A DNA stretch of 64,000 bases from Apodemus sylvaticus (Eukaryota > Chordata > Mammalia > Rodentia > Muridae): assembly GCF_947179515.1 (NCBI RefSeq), contig NC_067472.1:106431506-106495505 (forward strand), written 5' to 3'. Numbering within the stretch: position 1 is the first letter of the stretch; every line of letters begins with the position of its first letter. The notes under the pieces were generated by a model, which saw nothing but the letters and a program-made list of their open reading frames with translations, was not told the origin of the DNA and made no database searches. The position numbers were made by a program, and so were the translations under genes. This document shows positions 50,201 through 61,994 of this stretch, one piece after another.

Positions 50201-53200
50201 GAGAGGAGCAGGAGGGGAGCACAGCAGAATTACCTGATCAAGTGATAGCTGTGAGATGCCAGAGTGCAGCAGAGAGGGGGGGGAGAGAGGAGGGACATGC
50301 GCCATCAGAGCAGGGTGGGACAGAGAGAGAACGTCAGTCAAGAGCCAACCCCAGCCCCTTGGTTCCTGGTTGCCTAGGGCCCCAGGCTGGCCCCACATCT
50401 TCCCCTCCCCCGACCACCCGGTCCACCCATGGCAGCCTCATGCCAGCTGCCTTAAGCGGTGCCAAGGGTTTCTGCTGGTGCAGTGGCACTCTGTCCTGCT
50501 AGGAGTGACCCCATAGCTGGCTCACAGTGGGCAGAATGGCCACAGGGGGCAACATCCACCGGATACCACAGATCAGAGCAAGGTTTGGCTCTGAGCCCTG
50601 AGCAAGGAGCTCATTCTAGAGGCCCTTCGGCTTCTGCTGAGGGCGGAGCTGGGCCTGCTGGGGTCGGCAGGTTCTGGAGGTGTTGGGGTCTACTCACTTC
50701 TGGAGCACGAAGATGCCGATGACGAGGCTGAAGGAGATCAGGTCGGCGGTGACCCACATGAGGCAGTACTCGTCTGGGGGCTGTGGAGAGACGGCCCGAG
50801 TCCAGCTTCCAGTCACAGCCCAATAAAAAGGGGCCACACACTGGGGGACCTCTTACGGGGTGGGCAAGGGAGGAGCTTGACGCTCCTCACTGTTTTATTT
50901 TGCGGGAGGGGACTCTGAGCATGGTGGGCTGGGTCTGTGTGGCCATGTGATCTTTTGAGTGGGTCAGGCCCAGATGTGTGTGTGTGTGTGTGTGTGAACA
51001 TGTATGCGTGCATGCGTACGTGTATGTGTGTGAGTGTGTGCGTGTTTGTGTGTGTGTGTGTATGTGTATATTCAAGGTCGAAGTGGTATGTTGAAATTCA
51101 AATGTGTATAAGGCTCCAAGAGCTCCAGGCAAGCACCGGAAGATGATGCACATAGGATACCATGTGCCAAGCAGCCAGACGTAGGACCCTACAGTTAGGT
51201 ATGGGGCACCTGTGTGAGACAGAGGACACTGATCACAAGGCCTGGGGGAAGACAAAGCCCATGTGTGTAGCCTCAGTACCCTTGACTAATGGGGGTGGGG
51301 TACTTCTTTTCTGTCCGTCATCTCCCAAACCTGAACACTATCATACACACACTTCTGTTGCCTGCCTGTTACTTAGTTCATGTCATCTCAGAGGAGATTT
51401 AAGGAGAGTGGGCAGATGGAGCTGAGAAGCAGGGTCTTTCAGGACTGCCAGGGGTCCTGATAAGGTGTATGAGTCTAAACTCACGGCCCAGGCCTCCATG
51501 GCCTCCTCTCCATGACTGGGCCCCTCTTCTGGCCTTGGCCACACCTCCCTTCCCATGAAACCATCATCAGTAACTTAGCTCTGACTTGCCGACTCTGCAG
51601 CCCTCTGACCTCTGGAGCCTTCTACCTGTCTCTGCATCCCCAGGAACACGGCAAGGAACCTCTGCCTCATTCCCAGGGTTATCTCAGGGGCAGGAGCGGG
51701 AGCTCGGCTGGTCGCAGGTGCGCCTGATCCCCACACACTCCTCACAGGCCTCTGAGTAGACCCGCCCTGTCCTCCAGCCTTCTTCAGGAACAACTTTCCC
51801 TTTAAAACCAAATCTAAGGAGAAGCCCGTCACCCGGGAAAGTGTTAGCTTCTTGAGAACCCTAGGCCACGTGACCTTTTGAGTGGGTCAGGCCCAGGGTC
51901 CCCAGTGCTTCACTGCAGCCCCCAGCAGCTGTGACGCTTCCATTCTGTCTTAGCCTACACCTCACCACCACCACCCCCGCCCCAAACACCATGGATGCCG
52001 CCATCCCCAGATGTTCTGCATTCCCTTTGGGGAAAGCCCTTACAGGTAACGAACGGGTGGGCCTCCTCACCATCCCCTAGATGCCCTCAGGCCTCACAGT
52101 CTCCAACTCACCATGATCCAGAGCGGAGAAGGCACCCGAGAAAGGGTATGGGAGTTGTCGGAAGTGACGGAGGGGACGCCAGCACACCACAGCAGGGAGA
52201 AGAGCCACGGCGCGTTGACAGTGTAGAGGTTTACACTCAGGTTCCAGGATGCATAGTCCCTGGGCAGGGGACAGACGTCTTTAGCTGCTGTGCTGGACGA
52301 GCACCCTCCAATAGCCAGACACCTTCTCAGCCACCCCAGGAAGAAAGCGTGTTCGTGTCGAGGGGGCCCAGCTCCGCTCAGTGTTTTCCATCTCGCTTCC
52401 GGACCCTGTGTGCCCAGGCTCCTGCGTACCCTGCCCTGTGCCCATGTGTGCTAAATTGAGGGTCGAACTGGGGGATACACAGTCCCCCTCTTCCAGGGCC
52501 ACCTTGGGTGGCACAGAGCAGGCACCTGAGCTCCTGGTGGGACACCTGAGTGTAGCGGAGGTTCATCTTCTGGATGTGGCCTTTCCGTAGGCTGGCAATG
52601 GCTTCTTTAGTCCCAGATGTTTGCTGGAAGCCGGGAGCCATCTTCCGTACCAAAGGCCTCTGCCTGTTAGGCAGCCACATGACCTGCCAGCAGGAGACAC
52701 GGCAGTCAGGCTGGTCAGACTTCTCATCTCCAGATTCAGGGAGAGGGTCCTAGACCTCCTAGACCCTTCAAGGGTCAAAGAGGGCCCTGTTCACAGCAGT
52801 GGAGCCCATGGTGAACAACTCAGGCAGTCTGCCTGGTCAAGACAAGATGGACAAGCCCACCCTCCCCTCCTCTGACCACAGTCAATAGCACCTAGAGAAC
52901 TGTGTGTCACAGAGTGGTATCAGGTTCCCAAACGGTCACACCACAGTGATTTGGGCAAGGTTCCACTCAAGTAACCAGAGAACGTGAGCCACCACCCTCC
53001 TCTGAGATTCAAAGGATCTGTTGTCCCCACAATAGGCCAGTCAGGAAAACAAGGTGCACACTGCCCTGTTTTGCCAACAGGGAAATTACAGTCTGGAGAA
53101 CAGACCCTGATGCAGGGGTCAAGCCGGGGTCACCCGCTGGGCTTCACCTGGTGCTGTGGAAAGCCTGAACGCAGCACGGCCTCCAGGGTGATGTTGAGGA

Positions 53201-56200
53201 AGCTGCTGCGGTATGGGTGGTCACGGGGCGGGTCCCGAAGGTTGAGCAGCAGCGTGGCATTGCCCTTGGCTAGCTCTAGGAGCTCTGCCAGGCTGCAGAT
53301 GGACTGGTTCTGAACCTCCCTGTGGTCCGAGGGTGACAGGGAGCTGGCTGTCCAGAAGGGGTCAGTCTGGCAAAAACAGGGACATGCATGCTACCATTAG
53401 GTTTTCAACACTTTTTTGATGCCTTCCTGGCAATGGGACATGGAGACCCAGGGCTGCCAGCGACTGGGGATATGTTGGGTAATTGATCACTGTGGCCCAG
53501 TAGGGGGTCTTCGGAGTGCCTAACATTTGTCTCTAGCCCTGCCCCCCTTCCCAAGTGAATCTTTTCCTTAGAGCCTGTCCAGCAGGGCCTTGAGCCCACT
53601 ACGTAGTCAAAGATGACCGCGAGTTCCTGTTCCACTTTACCTCATCTCTGATGCTGGGATTACCTCATCAGGTTTATGTGGTGCTAGGGAATGGTCAGGG
53701 CTGGGTCCATGCTGGGCGAGCACTCTGCCAAGGGAGCATCATCCCAGCCCTGTGTCTACAGCTTCAACACGCCTGTTGAGGATCAGTATCCTTGAGAGGG
53801 AAAGCCAGTCACCAGAGACCCCCAACAAGCAGTGACAGCTACAGGGTCCAGATACAAGAGCCCAGAAGGGGTCACTGGCTGGCCTGGTGAGGGTCATCTG
53901 AGCTGAAGGCCACCTGCCTCCTTCTTTAGGAGCCTTCCATGGCTCCCATGCCTAGGGCAGGCCCAGGTACAGGCAAACCTTGAGGAACCACTGGCCGGCA
54001 TTGAGCCTCTGCAGGACAGTCCAGTTGAGCATGGCAGCAGGCCTACGGGCCAGCTCCGGGAACACCTGCTCCACGTTGGTGGTCCGCCTCAGGGTGGTGT
54101 CATGCATGAGAAAGGGCACACCATCTAGGCTGCAGGAGAAGACCATTGTCACCACACACTCAGAGCTATCGCCATCACCACCCTCCCTACTCCCCACCCT
54201 CAAAGGACACATCTGCTCCCATCTCAGCTACAGACTCCCCACTGGGCCAGTGGGCACCTCGAAGTGTTCACGGAACAAATCCTTGGCTCTCTACAGAGGT
54301 CAAGTGGGGAATACAGTCGGGGGAGGGGAGGGCTGCGGAAAGTGGATCTGTGCACTTGGCACAGAAGGGAAGTACTGCCTCACTTGACAATGGGGAAATG
54401 GAGGCCAAGCCGGAAGCGTGTAGCTCAAGGTCCAGGGCCACTAACTGGTGGAACCTGGCCTCAAAGTCCACATTCGTCCCTCGTCCTTATCACCCCACCA
54501 TGGCTGGCCACAAGTCTGTTCTCACAGAGTTCCTTAGTGTAGACTAATAAAGGGCTCCCTTGCTCCCTGCGCCTCACGACAAGTTTCTCAGCTCCCACGG
54601 AAAGGTGTGGGGTGTATCATCTACGGCCTACACCAGGAGGGGTAACCTCACATCCGTGGTGGAGCTGTATATTGTACATCCTGTGGAGTAGTATTTGGTG
54701 GCCCTGCCTTCTCTCCTCCTCAGGGGCAACCTCTGATAGGCTGGGATGGGCCAACCCATGGACATTCATGCTAAACACATGTGCTGTATCTATAGGTGGA
54801 TATGCTGAATCTATAGATGGAAATGTACACATCACTTCCATATGATTTGTTTGTTTGTTTGTTGAGATTTCCCTGTGTAGCCTTGGCTGTCCTGGAACTT
54901 GGTTTGTAAACAAGCCTGGCCTCGAACTCACAGAGATCTGCCTGCCCCGTCTCCAGAGTGCTGGGATTAAAGACAACGCCACCACTGCCTGGCTCCTTCT
55001 TTCTAGCAGTCATTGTATTGCTCTGCACCTTGCCTGCTTCACTTAGCACTCTGCCTGGCAGGGACTCACAGATGGCGTTTTCTTTCCAGTGTGTCTGTGG
55101 CAGCGCTCTAGGTCCCTGTCCCTAAACCCTGCCCAAAGAGAGTCTGTTCTCTGGAGTCTAAAGGGTGCCTGACCTGTTGTGGACCATCCAAGCCTTCATC
55201 CCCTACTCCTATCACCAAGGCAGGGGCAGGAGGTTTTATGAGGAGACCCAGATGCAGAGGTAGGGCGGGGGTAGGGAGGGCCCACTACCCTTCTTGGTCA
55301 TGCCAACCTGATGGTGACATCAGCTTGCAGTCCATACAGCTTCTGCTCCAGTGCCTTCCGGAAGGACATCAGCGTGTGTTCTGGGGCCAGCTGGAGAGGA
55401 CAGATTGGTGAGGGTGGGGCTAGGGTCCAGTTGATGGACCCTTCCCCAGCCAGTGGGAGGGAGGTCCCCTCTGCTGGGAGGTCTGCCTCTCATTCTGGCT
55501 CCTTTGTGGAGTTGCTATGGGAACCTGGGCACCCACACATCTGCTTCAAGGTTCCATTATTTTCATTTGTTGGTATGTATATCTCATGGAGGTTTGGTGG
55601 GGGGAGGGACGGGCAGTGTGCTGAGTATGCACTTGTATGAATGCCTGACACAGCGACACAGCGAGGACTTAGCAAATAATAACTCTGACCATATTGTCCT
55701 TGCTGTATTATAGGCAGTGAACAAGATTCTGGACGCAAATGGCTTTTCCCACAGGCCTATTGGCCTGCAGTAACCGTGGGCACAGACTGAGTGCCTGGTC
55801 CATTCTGGCTTAGTCTCAGAACCAAGTCTGGGTGGAGATTCTGGAGGGCTAAGGAGAGAGGATGGGGTTGCTGTGGTGTGATGACTTTCTTCATCTAGAC
55901 AGCAATGGTAATATTTTCCCCATCGCTACACTGGTACATGGACTATAAGTTTGCAACCCTATAGCAGATCATCACCCAGAAGGTTGGTTCCAGCCATTGC
56001 ACTGCAAGACCCTGCCTTGCAACCCTGGGTGAATCCTCCCTCCTAAGGACCCACCTCCTCTTCAGACCTTTGGGGATGTGTGATCACTGTTCTCTGCAGG
56101 TATTTAGTTGGACAGTAAGCTTCGAGTCTCATTAGGTCCCATGCAGAGTAAACTGCCATACCTCTTCCTACCACTAGAGGTCAGCACCAAACCAAAGATT

Positions 56201-58818
56201 GGATTAGACCTGGCAACTCAAAAGGCGGGCAATAAATCATTTGAGAAGCCATCAGGAACACACACTCGGTGACCCTGGACACAGTCATTCACAGTGACAC
56301 AAAAAGAACATTGGCTGCCCCCAAAAACCGGCACTAAAATGGCTGCAAGATGGCTTAGTAGGTAAAGATTCTTACTACCAAATCTGACAACCTGAGTTTA
56401 ATCCCCAGGACTGCTCGGAAGGAGGGAACTGACACCTGCAGATTGTCCGCTCATGTCCACACATGTCCTGAGGCATAAGTTGCTCAATGCCACATTTTTT
56501 TAAACTTTCTTTTAAAGTTGACCTTACAGAAGTAAAGAACAGAGAGTGGGAGGGGGAGGCTGGGTACCAGGTAGGACTGAAGGGCAGAGCAGGCGAACAG
56601 GTTCTAGCATTCTACAGTAGCAGGGTGGCTGTGGTAAATGACAACTTCCTGTGTATTTTGAAACCGGCAGGGGAGAAGATTCTGGATGTTCCTTACATAA
56701 TGAAACGGTGTGTGAGGTGACGGGCGAATTACTCTGGTGTGAGAATAATGCATTGTACCATTGAGAACAACGCCGTGACCTGCAAATACACACTGCTATC
56801 CCGTGTCAGGTTAAAAACCAAACAGGCATAAAATGAACACCATGACCAGGCACGGTGGTACACATCTGTAACCATAACGCTCAGGAGGGGACGGATGGTT
56901 TGTGACTTCTAAGCTATTCTGGGCTGCACACTGAGACCCTGTCTCACGAGCAGGCCAGTGCAGGATGGAGCTGCCAAACGCACAGCTTGAGAGGCCGTCT
57001 GAGAGAGCTTCGTCAATAGACAAATAACATGAAGGAGACTGGGGGCGGGGGGGGGGGGCTGTCACAAATGAAAAGGCGCTCGGGAGACAACATGTGTCAA
57101 GCAGATGGACTGCAAGATGCCATTTGGATCACGATTTTAAAAGTCTGCACCACAGAAAGATATTTTGTGAAACAAAGGAAAAATAACTATGATATTAGGT
57201 CATATTAAATAATTGCTAATTTAGGGCCCGAAGAAATGGCTCTGGCTGCTCTTCCAGAAAACCTGGGTTTGAGTCCCAGCACCCACTTGGCAGCTCACAC
57301 CGTCTGTAATTTCACCTGGTCCCAGGGGATCTGACACTCTTCTGGCTTCCATGGTGTCAGACAAAGCACCCATACACATAAAAGTGAAAAGAAATACTTT
57401 TAAACATTGTCAGTGTGGTATTACAATTATCATTATGTACATGTGTGTGTGTGTGTGTGTATGTGTGTGTGTGTGTGTGTGTGAGCATGCACACACACAC
57501 CTCAGTGCACACGCAGAACATCCTCTCCTTTATCTTTATGGGGGCTGCAGGGATTAGACTCAGTGTGCTAGGCTTTTACGGCAAGCGCTTTTCCGTGCAG
57601 AGCCATCTCCCCAGCCTGCTGTTTGCTTTTGAGTCCTTATGTTTTGGGCATGGTGGCACACGCCTGGAACCCTGGCACTCAGGAGGCAGAGGCAGGAAGG
57701 CTGGCAGTCATCTAAACCCCAGCTTGTCCCAAGCAGATCAAACCAAGCCAGGAAGTCCTTCCGTGCTGGCAGCCATCTGCTCCCACAGACGTGACATTCA
57801 TCCCCGCAGGCTCCTCTCCTGCAAGGCTGTCGCCCCGTTCTGCCATGGGGGGGGGGTGCTTACCATGGGAGCCCCTCGGTGGCCGATGAGGGCAGGCTTG
57901 GGGCCCAGGTCCTTTTTCTCCATGATGCAGGGGGAGGAGATGGTGAGAGGGATCAGGTAGAAGGTGAAGACCACGGCGAAGAAGGTACAAAGAATGGTAA
58001 GCTGAGAGGCTGCAGACACGGGCAGTGGGAGCATCGCGTGAGCCACCGTGTAGCTCTCGCCAGGCCCAACCGTGCCTAGCCAGCCAGACTGGAGTCAGAA
58101 CTTGGTGTTCTGTGGAGTGGCCTTTGCCCTGACAGGAAGTGAAGCCCACCTACACCTTATGCCCACATGTCCACGAAGACACAGGAACCCAGAGCAAAAC
58201 TCCGGAGCATTCTTGGGTAGCATCTGTGAGCGGCCTGGGGCCGGGCCCCTATTGCTGAGCACAAGGGCCCCACCTCACACCCAGACCACCCAGGTAGAGT
58301 CCCAGTGGGGACAGTCTAAGCTGGCCTTGGTGTTCACGGAGGTCAACATGCATGGGCCCTCTCTAGGGTGTACTCACAGGACCGCTCTGCACGGGCGAAC
58401 TGTCCGGCGACGATCCAGGAGAGTGCGGTGATGGCCACCAGGGCCCCTATATGCAGGAATGGTGCTGTGCCCTGGTGTGAAGAGAGGCAGGAGGGACCAG
58501 GGACTCAAAGGCAGGTCCATACCCCCAGGTCACAGCATGCTCCTGACCAGCTCTACCCACAAAACAGGCAATCCTGTCTCCATCTGCCAGCTGAGGAGAC
58601 TGGGAAGCCTGCTGTGCAGTCCCCTCCCTGCTCCTCTCTGAGCCTCGGTGTGGAGAAACAGGAGTGATAAAAGCTCAGCTCAGGACCAAGGGTCCCTGTC
58701 CCTAGCCTGCCTCACTCACCTGCAGGGAGATCAGCAGCACCGCCCACTCTTCCTCCCATAGCTGGGCCACTGCGGACATGGCCACCACCGTGGAGGCCAG
58801 GATGACCACCAGGCCCAT
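47150..58818 (-). CDS. Gdpd5: Gdpd5 (GDE2), glycerophosphodiester phosphodiesterase, 5' part outside window
   Basis: Eleven coding exons on the minus strand: 58818-58720, 58471-58378, 58009-57864, 55390-55308, 54129-53979, 53366-53148, 52683-52526, 52259-52112, 50780-50698, 48483-48371 and 47298-47150; 480 codons plus TAG, all GT-AG and in frame. GDE2 is a multipass plasma-membrane enzyme with an extracellular GDPD domain that cleaves GPI anchors and glycerophosphocholine; it promotes motor-neuron differentiation. Visible are membrane segments in the first three exons, the GDPD signature GHRGAPMLAPEHT, the metal-site region SLDGVPFLMHDTTLRRT, a final membrane helix LISFSLVIGIFVL and a cytoplasmic tail ending EQGGH. 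If the missing N-terminus is about 125 residues, as in the human 605-residue protein, the GHRG histidine becomes residue 233, the residue reported as catalytic. Exons encoding those 125 residues were not found up to 64000. Confidence 0.96.
48371..48483 (-). CDS. Gdpd5: Gdpd5 exon, cytoplasmic tail
   Basis: 113 nt, acceptor gtctctgcag, donor GTGACA. Encodes WRLGGIRSYNPEQIMLSAAV to MKEKLIFS, juxtamembrane cytoplasmic sequence. Confidence 0.95.
50698..50780 (-). CDS. Gdpd5: Gdpd5 exon, final transmembrane helix
   Basis: 83 nt, acceptor tctccacag, donor GTGAGT. Encodes PPDEYCLMWVTADLISFSLV then IGIFVLQ, the C-terminal membrane span. Confidence 0.95.
52112..52259 (-). CDS. Gdpd5: Gdpd5 exon, end of GDPD domain
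   Basis: 148 nt, acceptor cctgcccag, donor GTGAGT. Encodes DYASWNLSVNLYTVNAPWLF to RVPSPLWIM. Confidence 0.95.
52526..52683 (-). CDS. Gdpd5: Gdpd5 exon, GDPD domain
   Basis: 158 nt, acceptor gctggcag, donor GTGCCT. Encodes VMWLPNRQRPLVRKMAPGFQ to TQVSHQEL, ending inside an Arg codon. Confidence 0.95.
53148..53366 (-). CDS. Gdpd5: Gdpd5 exon, extracellular GDPD domain
   Basis: 219 nt, phase 0 at both ends, acceptor tttttgccag, donor GTGAAG. Encodes TDPFWTASSLSPSDHREVQN to SGFPQHQ, with N-glycosylation sequons (NQS, NAT, NIT). Confidence 0.95.
53585..53760 (-). mobile_element. B1/B4-type SINE remnants in Gdpd5 intron
   Basis: B1-like piece about 53585-53665, then a tRNA-type piece with gcgagcactctgccaaggga. 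Other intronic SINEs: 49950-50040, B1 54845-54998, 56337-56475, 56838-56948, 57225-57400, 57440-57615, 57640-57700. Confidence 0.6.
53979..54129 (-). CDS. Gdpd5: Gdpd5 exon, GDPD domain
   Basis: 151 nt, acceptor tctcctgcag, donor GTTTGC. Encodes LDGVPFLMHDTTLRRTTNVE to AGQWFLK; the HDTTLRRTT block is the second conserved GDPD motif. Confidence 0.96.
55308..55390 (-). CDS. Gdpd5: Gdpd5 exon, GDPD domain
   Basis: 83 nt, acceptor cctctccag, donor GTTGGC. Encodes LAPEHTLMSFRKALEQKLYG then LQADVTI, including the P-E-H/N-T GDPD signature and its acidic residues. Confidence 0.95.
57864..58009 (-). CDS. Gdpd5: Gdpd5 exon, last N-terminal TM and start of GDPD domain
   Basis: 146 nt, acceptor gtgtctgcag, donor GTAAGC. 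Encodes a TM segment (LTILCTFFAVVFTFYLIPL) and then PALIGHRGAPM, which carries the catalytic histidine. Confidence 0.96.
58378..58471 (-). CDS. Gdpd5: Gdpd5 exon, membrane segment
   Basis: 94 nt, acceptor cacaccag, donor GTGAGT. Encodes GTAPFLHIGALVAITALSWI then VAGQFARAERS, a hydrophobic helix followed by a basic loop. Confidence 0.94.
58720..58818 (-). CDS. Gdpd5: Gdpd5 exon, membrane segment (first exon in window)
   Basis: 99 nt, phase 0 at both ends, acceptor cctctccag, donor GTGAGT. Encodes MGLVVILASTVVAMSAVAQL and WEEEWAVLLISLQ, a transmembrane helix plus loop. The first codon is ATG where human has Ile, but the exon has a clear acceptor and is internal. Confidence 0.94.
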
Positions 58819-58884
58819 CTGGAGAGGAAAGTACCAGGCAGGGTCAGGGCAAGATGAGGGGAACCTCTGTCTGGGAGAGCAGGG

Positions 58885-58977
58885 AGGGGGGGGTAGGGGA
58901 GGGGGAGGGGAAAGGGAGGGGTAGGGAAAGGAGGGCTGGGGGAGGGGGAAGGAAAGGAGAGGGGAGGGTCTAGGAGG
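58885..58977 (+). repeat. G-rich purine tract in Gdpd5 intron
   Basis: About 90 bp of GGG/GGGG runs separated by A or T. It is pyrimidine-rich on the transcribed (minus) strand, about 70-160 nt upstream of the acceptor of exon 58818-58720. Confidence 0.9.
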
Positions 58978-58993
58978 AGGAAGCCGCGAACAC

Positions 58994-59150
58994 AGGCGGG
59001 CAGTGGCAGTGCAGCGCCTTTAATCCCAGCACTTGGGAGGCAGAGGCAGGTGGCTCTCTGTGAGTTCAAGGCCAGCCTGGTCTACATAGTGAGTTCCAGG
59101 ACAGCCAGAGAACAACAACCCTGTGTCAGAACAAAAGCAAAAACCAAAAA
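58994..59150 (+). mobile_element. B1 SINE
   Basis: Contains cctttaatcccagcacttgg and ggccagcctggtctacatag with an A-rich end. Confidence 0.92.
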
Positions 59151-59883
59151 AGATGAGGAGGAAGAGGAGGGGGGAAGGGAGAGGAGGAGGAGGATGGGGA
59201 GGAGCACACAGAGCAGGAAGAGGAGGGAAGGCGAGAGCCTAGAATGAGCTGAAGGCAGTGTGGACAGTGACAGTGGCAGGCCGGCCAGAGGCACAGGCAG
59301 GAAAGGCAGGCAGATCCCAGGAAAGAGACGCGGAGAAAGAGAAGGGAAGATGGCGACAAGATGAGGGGAGACGGGAAAACGCATCGCACAGGAAACCCCA
59401 AATTAAGACTAAACTGGGGTTCCCTGCTTCAGTCCTCTCTGGAGTCCTAGAATTCTTCATGGTCTGGGCTCCTCCCTTATTCATAAAGGCCCCTGTCTGT
59501 GGCGGAATGAGACAGCAGTGGGTGGGTGGGTGGAGGGGGGACTCTGAGGAGCCCTTTCTGAAGACATCTTATTACAATAGGAGGCCGACAGCGGAAGTCC
59601 TTGCAATAAAACTGATTCCCCATAATCCTAATACAATTAAAATTTCATCACAGTTTTACAGTTGCTGCCGTGGTAGCCATCACGCCGGTAGCATTACTGA
59701 AATGTTCAGGAAGGGACGCTTCCCCACGGTGCCGTTCAGCCACAGGAATAGCACATGCTCGCAACATTGTAACCCTTCCCAAACCAACCCGGGAGGATCC
59801 ACCGTAGACCTGGGGTAGACCTGAACTTTAGCCTTGGCATTTCTGTCCTGGGCTATGACTCATGATGGCAAGGGAGGAACCCA

Positions 59884-59950
59884 CTCATTCACTAGCTCAC
59901 TCACTCATTCATTCACTCACTCATTCATTCATTCATTCATTCATTCATTT
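59884..59950 (+). repeat. (ATTC)n/(ACTC)n microsatellite
   Basis: Mixed cactcactcattc units ending in a pure (attc) run. Confidence 0.95.
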
Positions 59951-60389
59951 TTTGCCCGTGTGCTGAGACCCAAGGAGAGTTGGAGTCCAGCCTTGTAGAT
60001 TGGTTAGCCTCTTGGCAGATGCCTGGGGTCCCTACACTAGAGTCATGCCCCTGGGTGCACTGGAGGAGGGTAACACCTTCAGGGACCAGCTCTGAGCAGG
60101 GATACAGGGATGATGAATACCTTCCGGGGAGGGGTTTGAGACATGAATGAGAACGTGCATGCAAGGGGCTTTGTACAGTGGCTGCCACCAAAAGGAAACG
60201 AATATTAGGTGCGAGTGTTGCCATTTTGAATAATTATAACTAAAGGGGGTAACCGAGAGGAAAGGACATGTTGCATTCAACAAGTCCTCGATAAATGCTG
60301 CTTAATGCTATTATGACAAACATGGCGTCTGGCACACTGGGAGTTCTCAAGTGTGCCTCTTTCTCTCTCTCTCTTTCTCTCACTCTCTC

Positions 60390-60525
60390 TGACAGGATTT
60401 CTCTGTGTAGCCTGGCTGTCCTGAGATTGCTCTGTAGACCAGGCTGGCCTCTAACTCAGAGATCCACCTGATTCTTCTTCCCAAGTGCTAGGAGTAAAGG
60501 CGTGCACCACCACAGCAGGTCAAAT
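60390..60525 (-). mobile_element. B1 SINE
   Basis: Minus-strand B1: tttctctgtgtagcctggct and gtagaccaggctggcctcta. Confidence 0.88.
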
Positions 60526-61419
60526 GTGCCTTTTTAGAGTGCAGTTGGAAAGACAGAAGCTAGAGCCAGAAAGAACTGTCATGCGCACCAGCAGCCTGAG
60601 AACAGGCTGAAACACGTCAGTGCTGGTGAAGTGTCCGTGGGGCCCAGCAGGCCCCAGTCCAGCTCAGCCACACTTCCTGTGGCCAGGCAGTCCTTCTGGG
60701 CTTCAGGCTGGGTGGTGGACAGAACCCTCCTGGGTACAAGCCTTGAACTCCAGCTGCTGCCCCCTGGGGTGGGGGTGGGGCTAGGAGCACAGCACAAGGG
60801 CAGGGCAGAGTGCTGACAGCACAGCATCCCTCTGAAGAGGCATTTGAGGTGGCTCTGGGCATAAAAGCCATCACACAGAGAGGCCTTCCACTTGCCACGA
60901 AGCAGCTCCTTGAGGTGCTCCGACTTTCCCTGCCTCCCAGGCCCTCACAGGCCAGAGCCCAGGGCCACAGTGCGCACCTCCTGCCCATCCCCAAGCCTTT
61001 CTGCCCTCCCCTCCTTGGGACTCAGGGGAACCAGAGACTCTAAACACAGACCAGGATTAAAATGTCCCATAAAACTAACATCTTCAAAGCAATATGACCC
61101 TGGCATAAGACCAGAGGCTTTCTGAAAGCACTTCAGAAAGAGATCTGAAGGCATGAAAGGGAGAGTAAGGGAATCTCCGGTGTGGAGGGGAGACAGCTGG
61201 GCACAATGGGAAGCATCTTCAGTGAGCTTGGGAAGATCACACCAGGCCCCAAAATAACTTCCAAAAGATTGAGGACCATTTAAATGTCAAAAAAGCCATG
61301 CTATACAATTATCAAATGATATCCTAAAACAAATCTCCATATCATCTTGGAATGGGAAGGACCCTTCTAAGTCTGATCCAAACCCAAAGGCCATTAAAGG
61401 AAATGGTAGATTCAAGGGT

Positions 61420-61745
61420 TGTTTGTTTATGCCCCTGCCCCCAATACAGTGTTTCTCTGTGTATCCTTGGCTATCCTGAACCTCATTTGTAGACCAGGCT
61501 GGCCTCAAACACATAGAGATCTGCCTGCCTCTGCCTCCTGAGTGCTGGCGTTAAAGGAGTGCATACTATGCCCAACCAGATTTAAGTATATATATTTTTT
61601 TAGAATTAAAAAAAAAATCCCCTATGGCACAAATGCAATAAACAAAGTCAAAAGATGAAGGACAAACTGGGCAAAATTATCTACAGTTCATCAACCAAAG
61701 GGTCAACGTCCCAAATCTACAAAGAACTCCCGAAAATTAAAAAGC
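61420..61745. mobile_element. B1 SINE (minus) and L1 fragment (plus)
   Basis: B1 about 61420-61583. About 61600-61745 resembles the 3' part of L1 ORF2 (acaaactgggcaaaattatc, acaaagaactcccgaaaatt), broken. Confidence 0.7.
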
Positions 61746-61994
61746 AGGCCACAGCAAAAGGACAGAAGACACAAAGAAAAAACCCTGGTGACTTGGGTCT
61801 GTGAAAACTGAGCAGTGGGGAAACTGAGGCTGGGAGTACTTAGGGGGCCTCTGACCTCCCGGGCAGCTCTTTCCAACAGGTTCAGCTTCCACCAGAGGGC
61901 ACGGCGATCCTGCTGGCACAACCACACACTGCCCAGGGAGCACGGGTTGGCGCCATGTGCGGAGGGCATTTGTCAAGATCAAGAGTATGAACAT

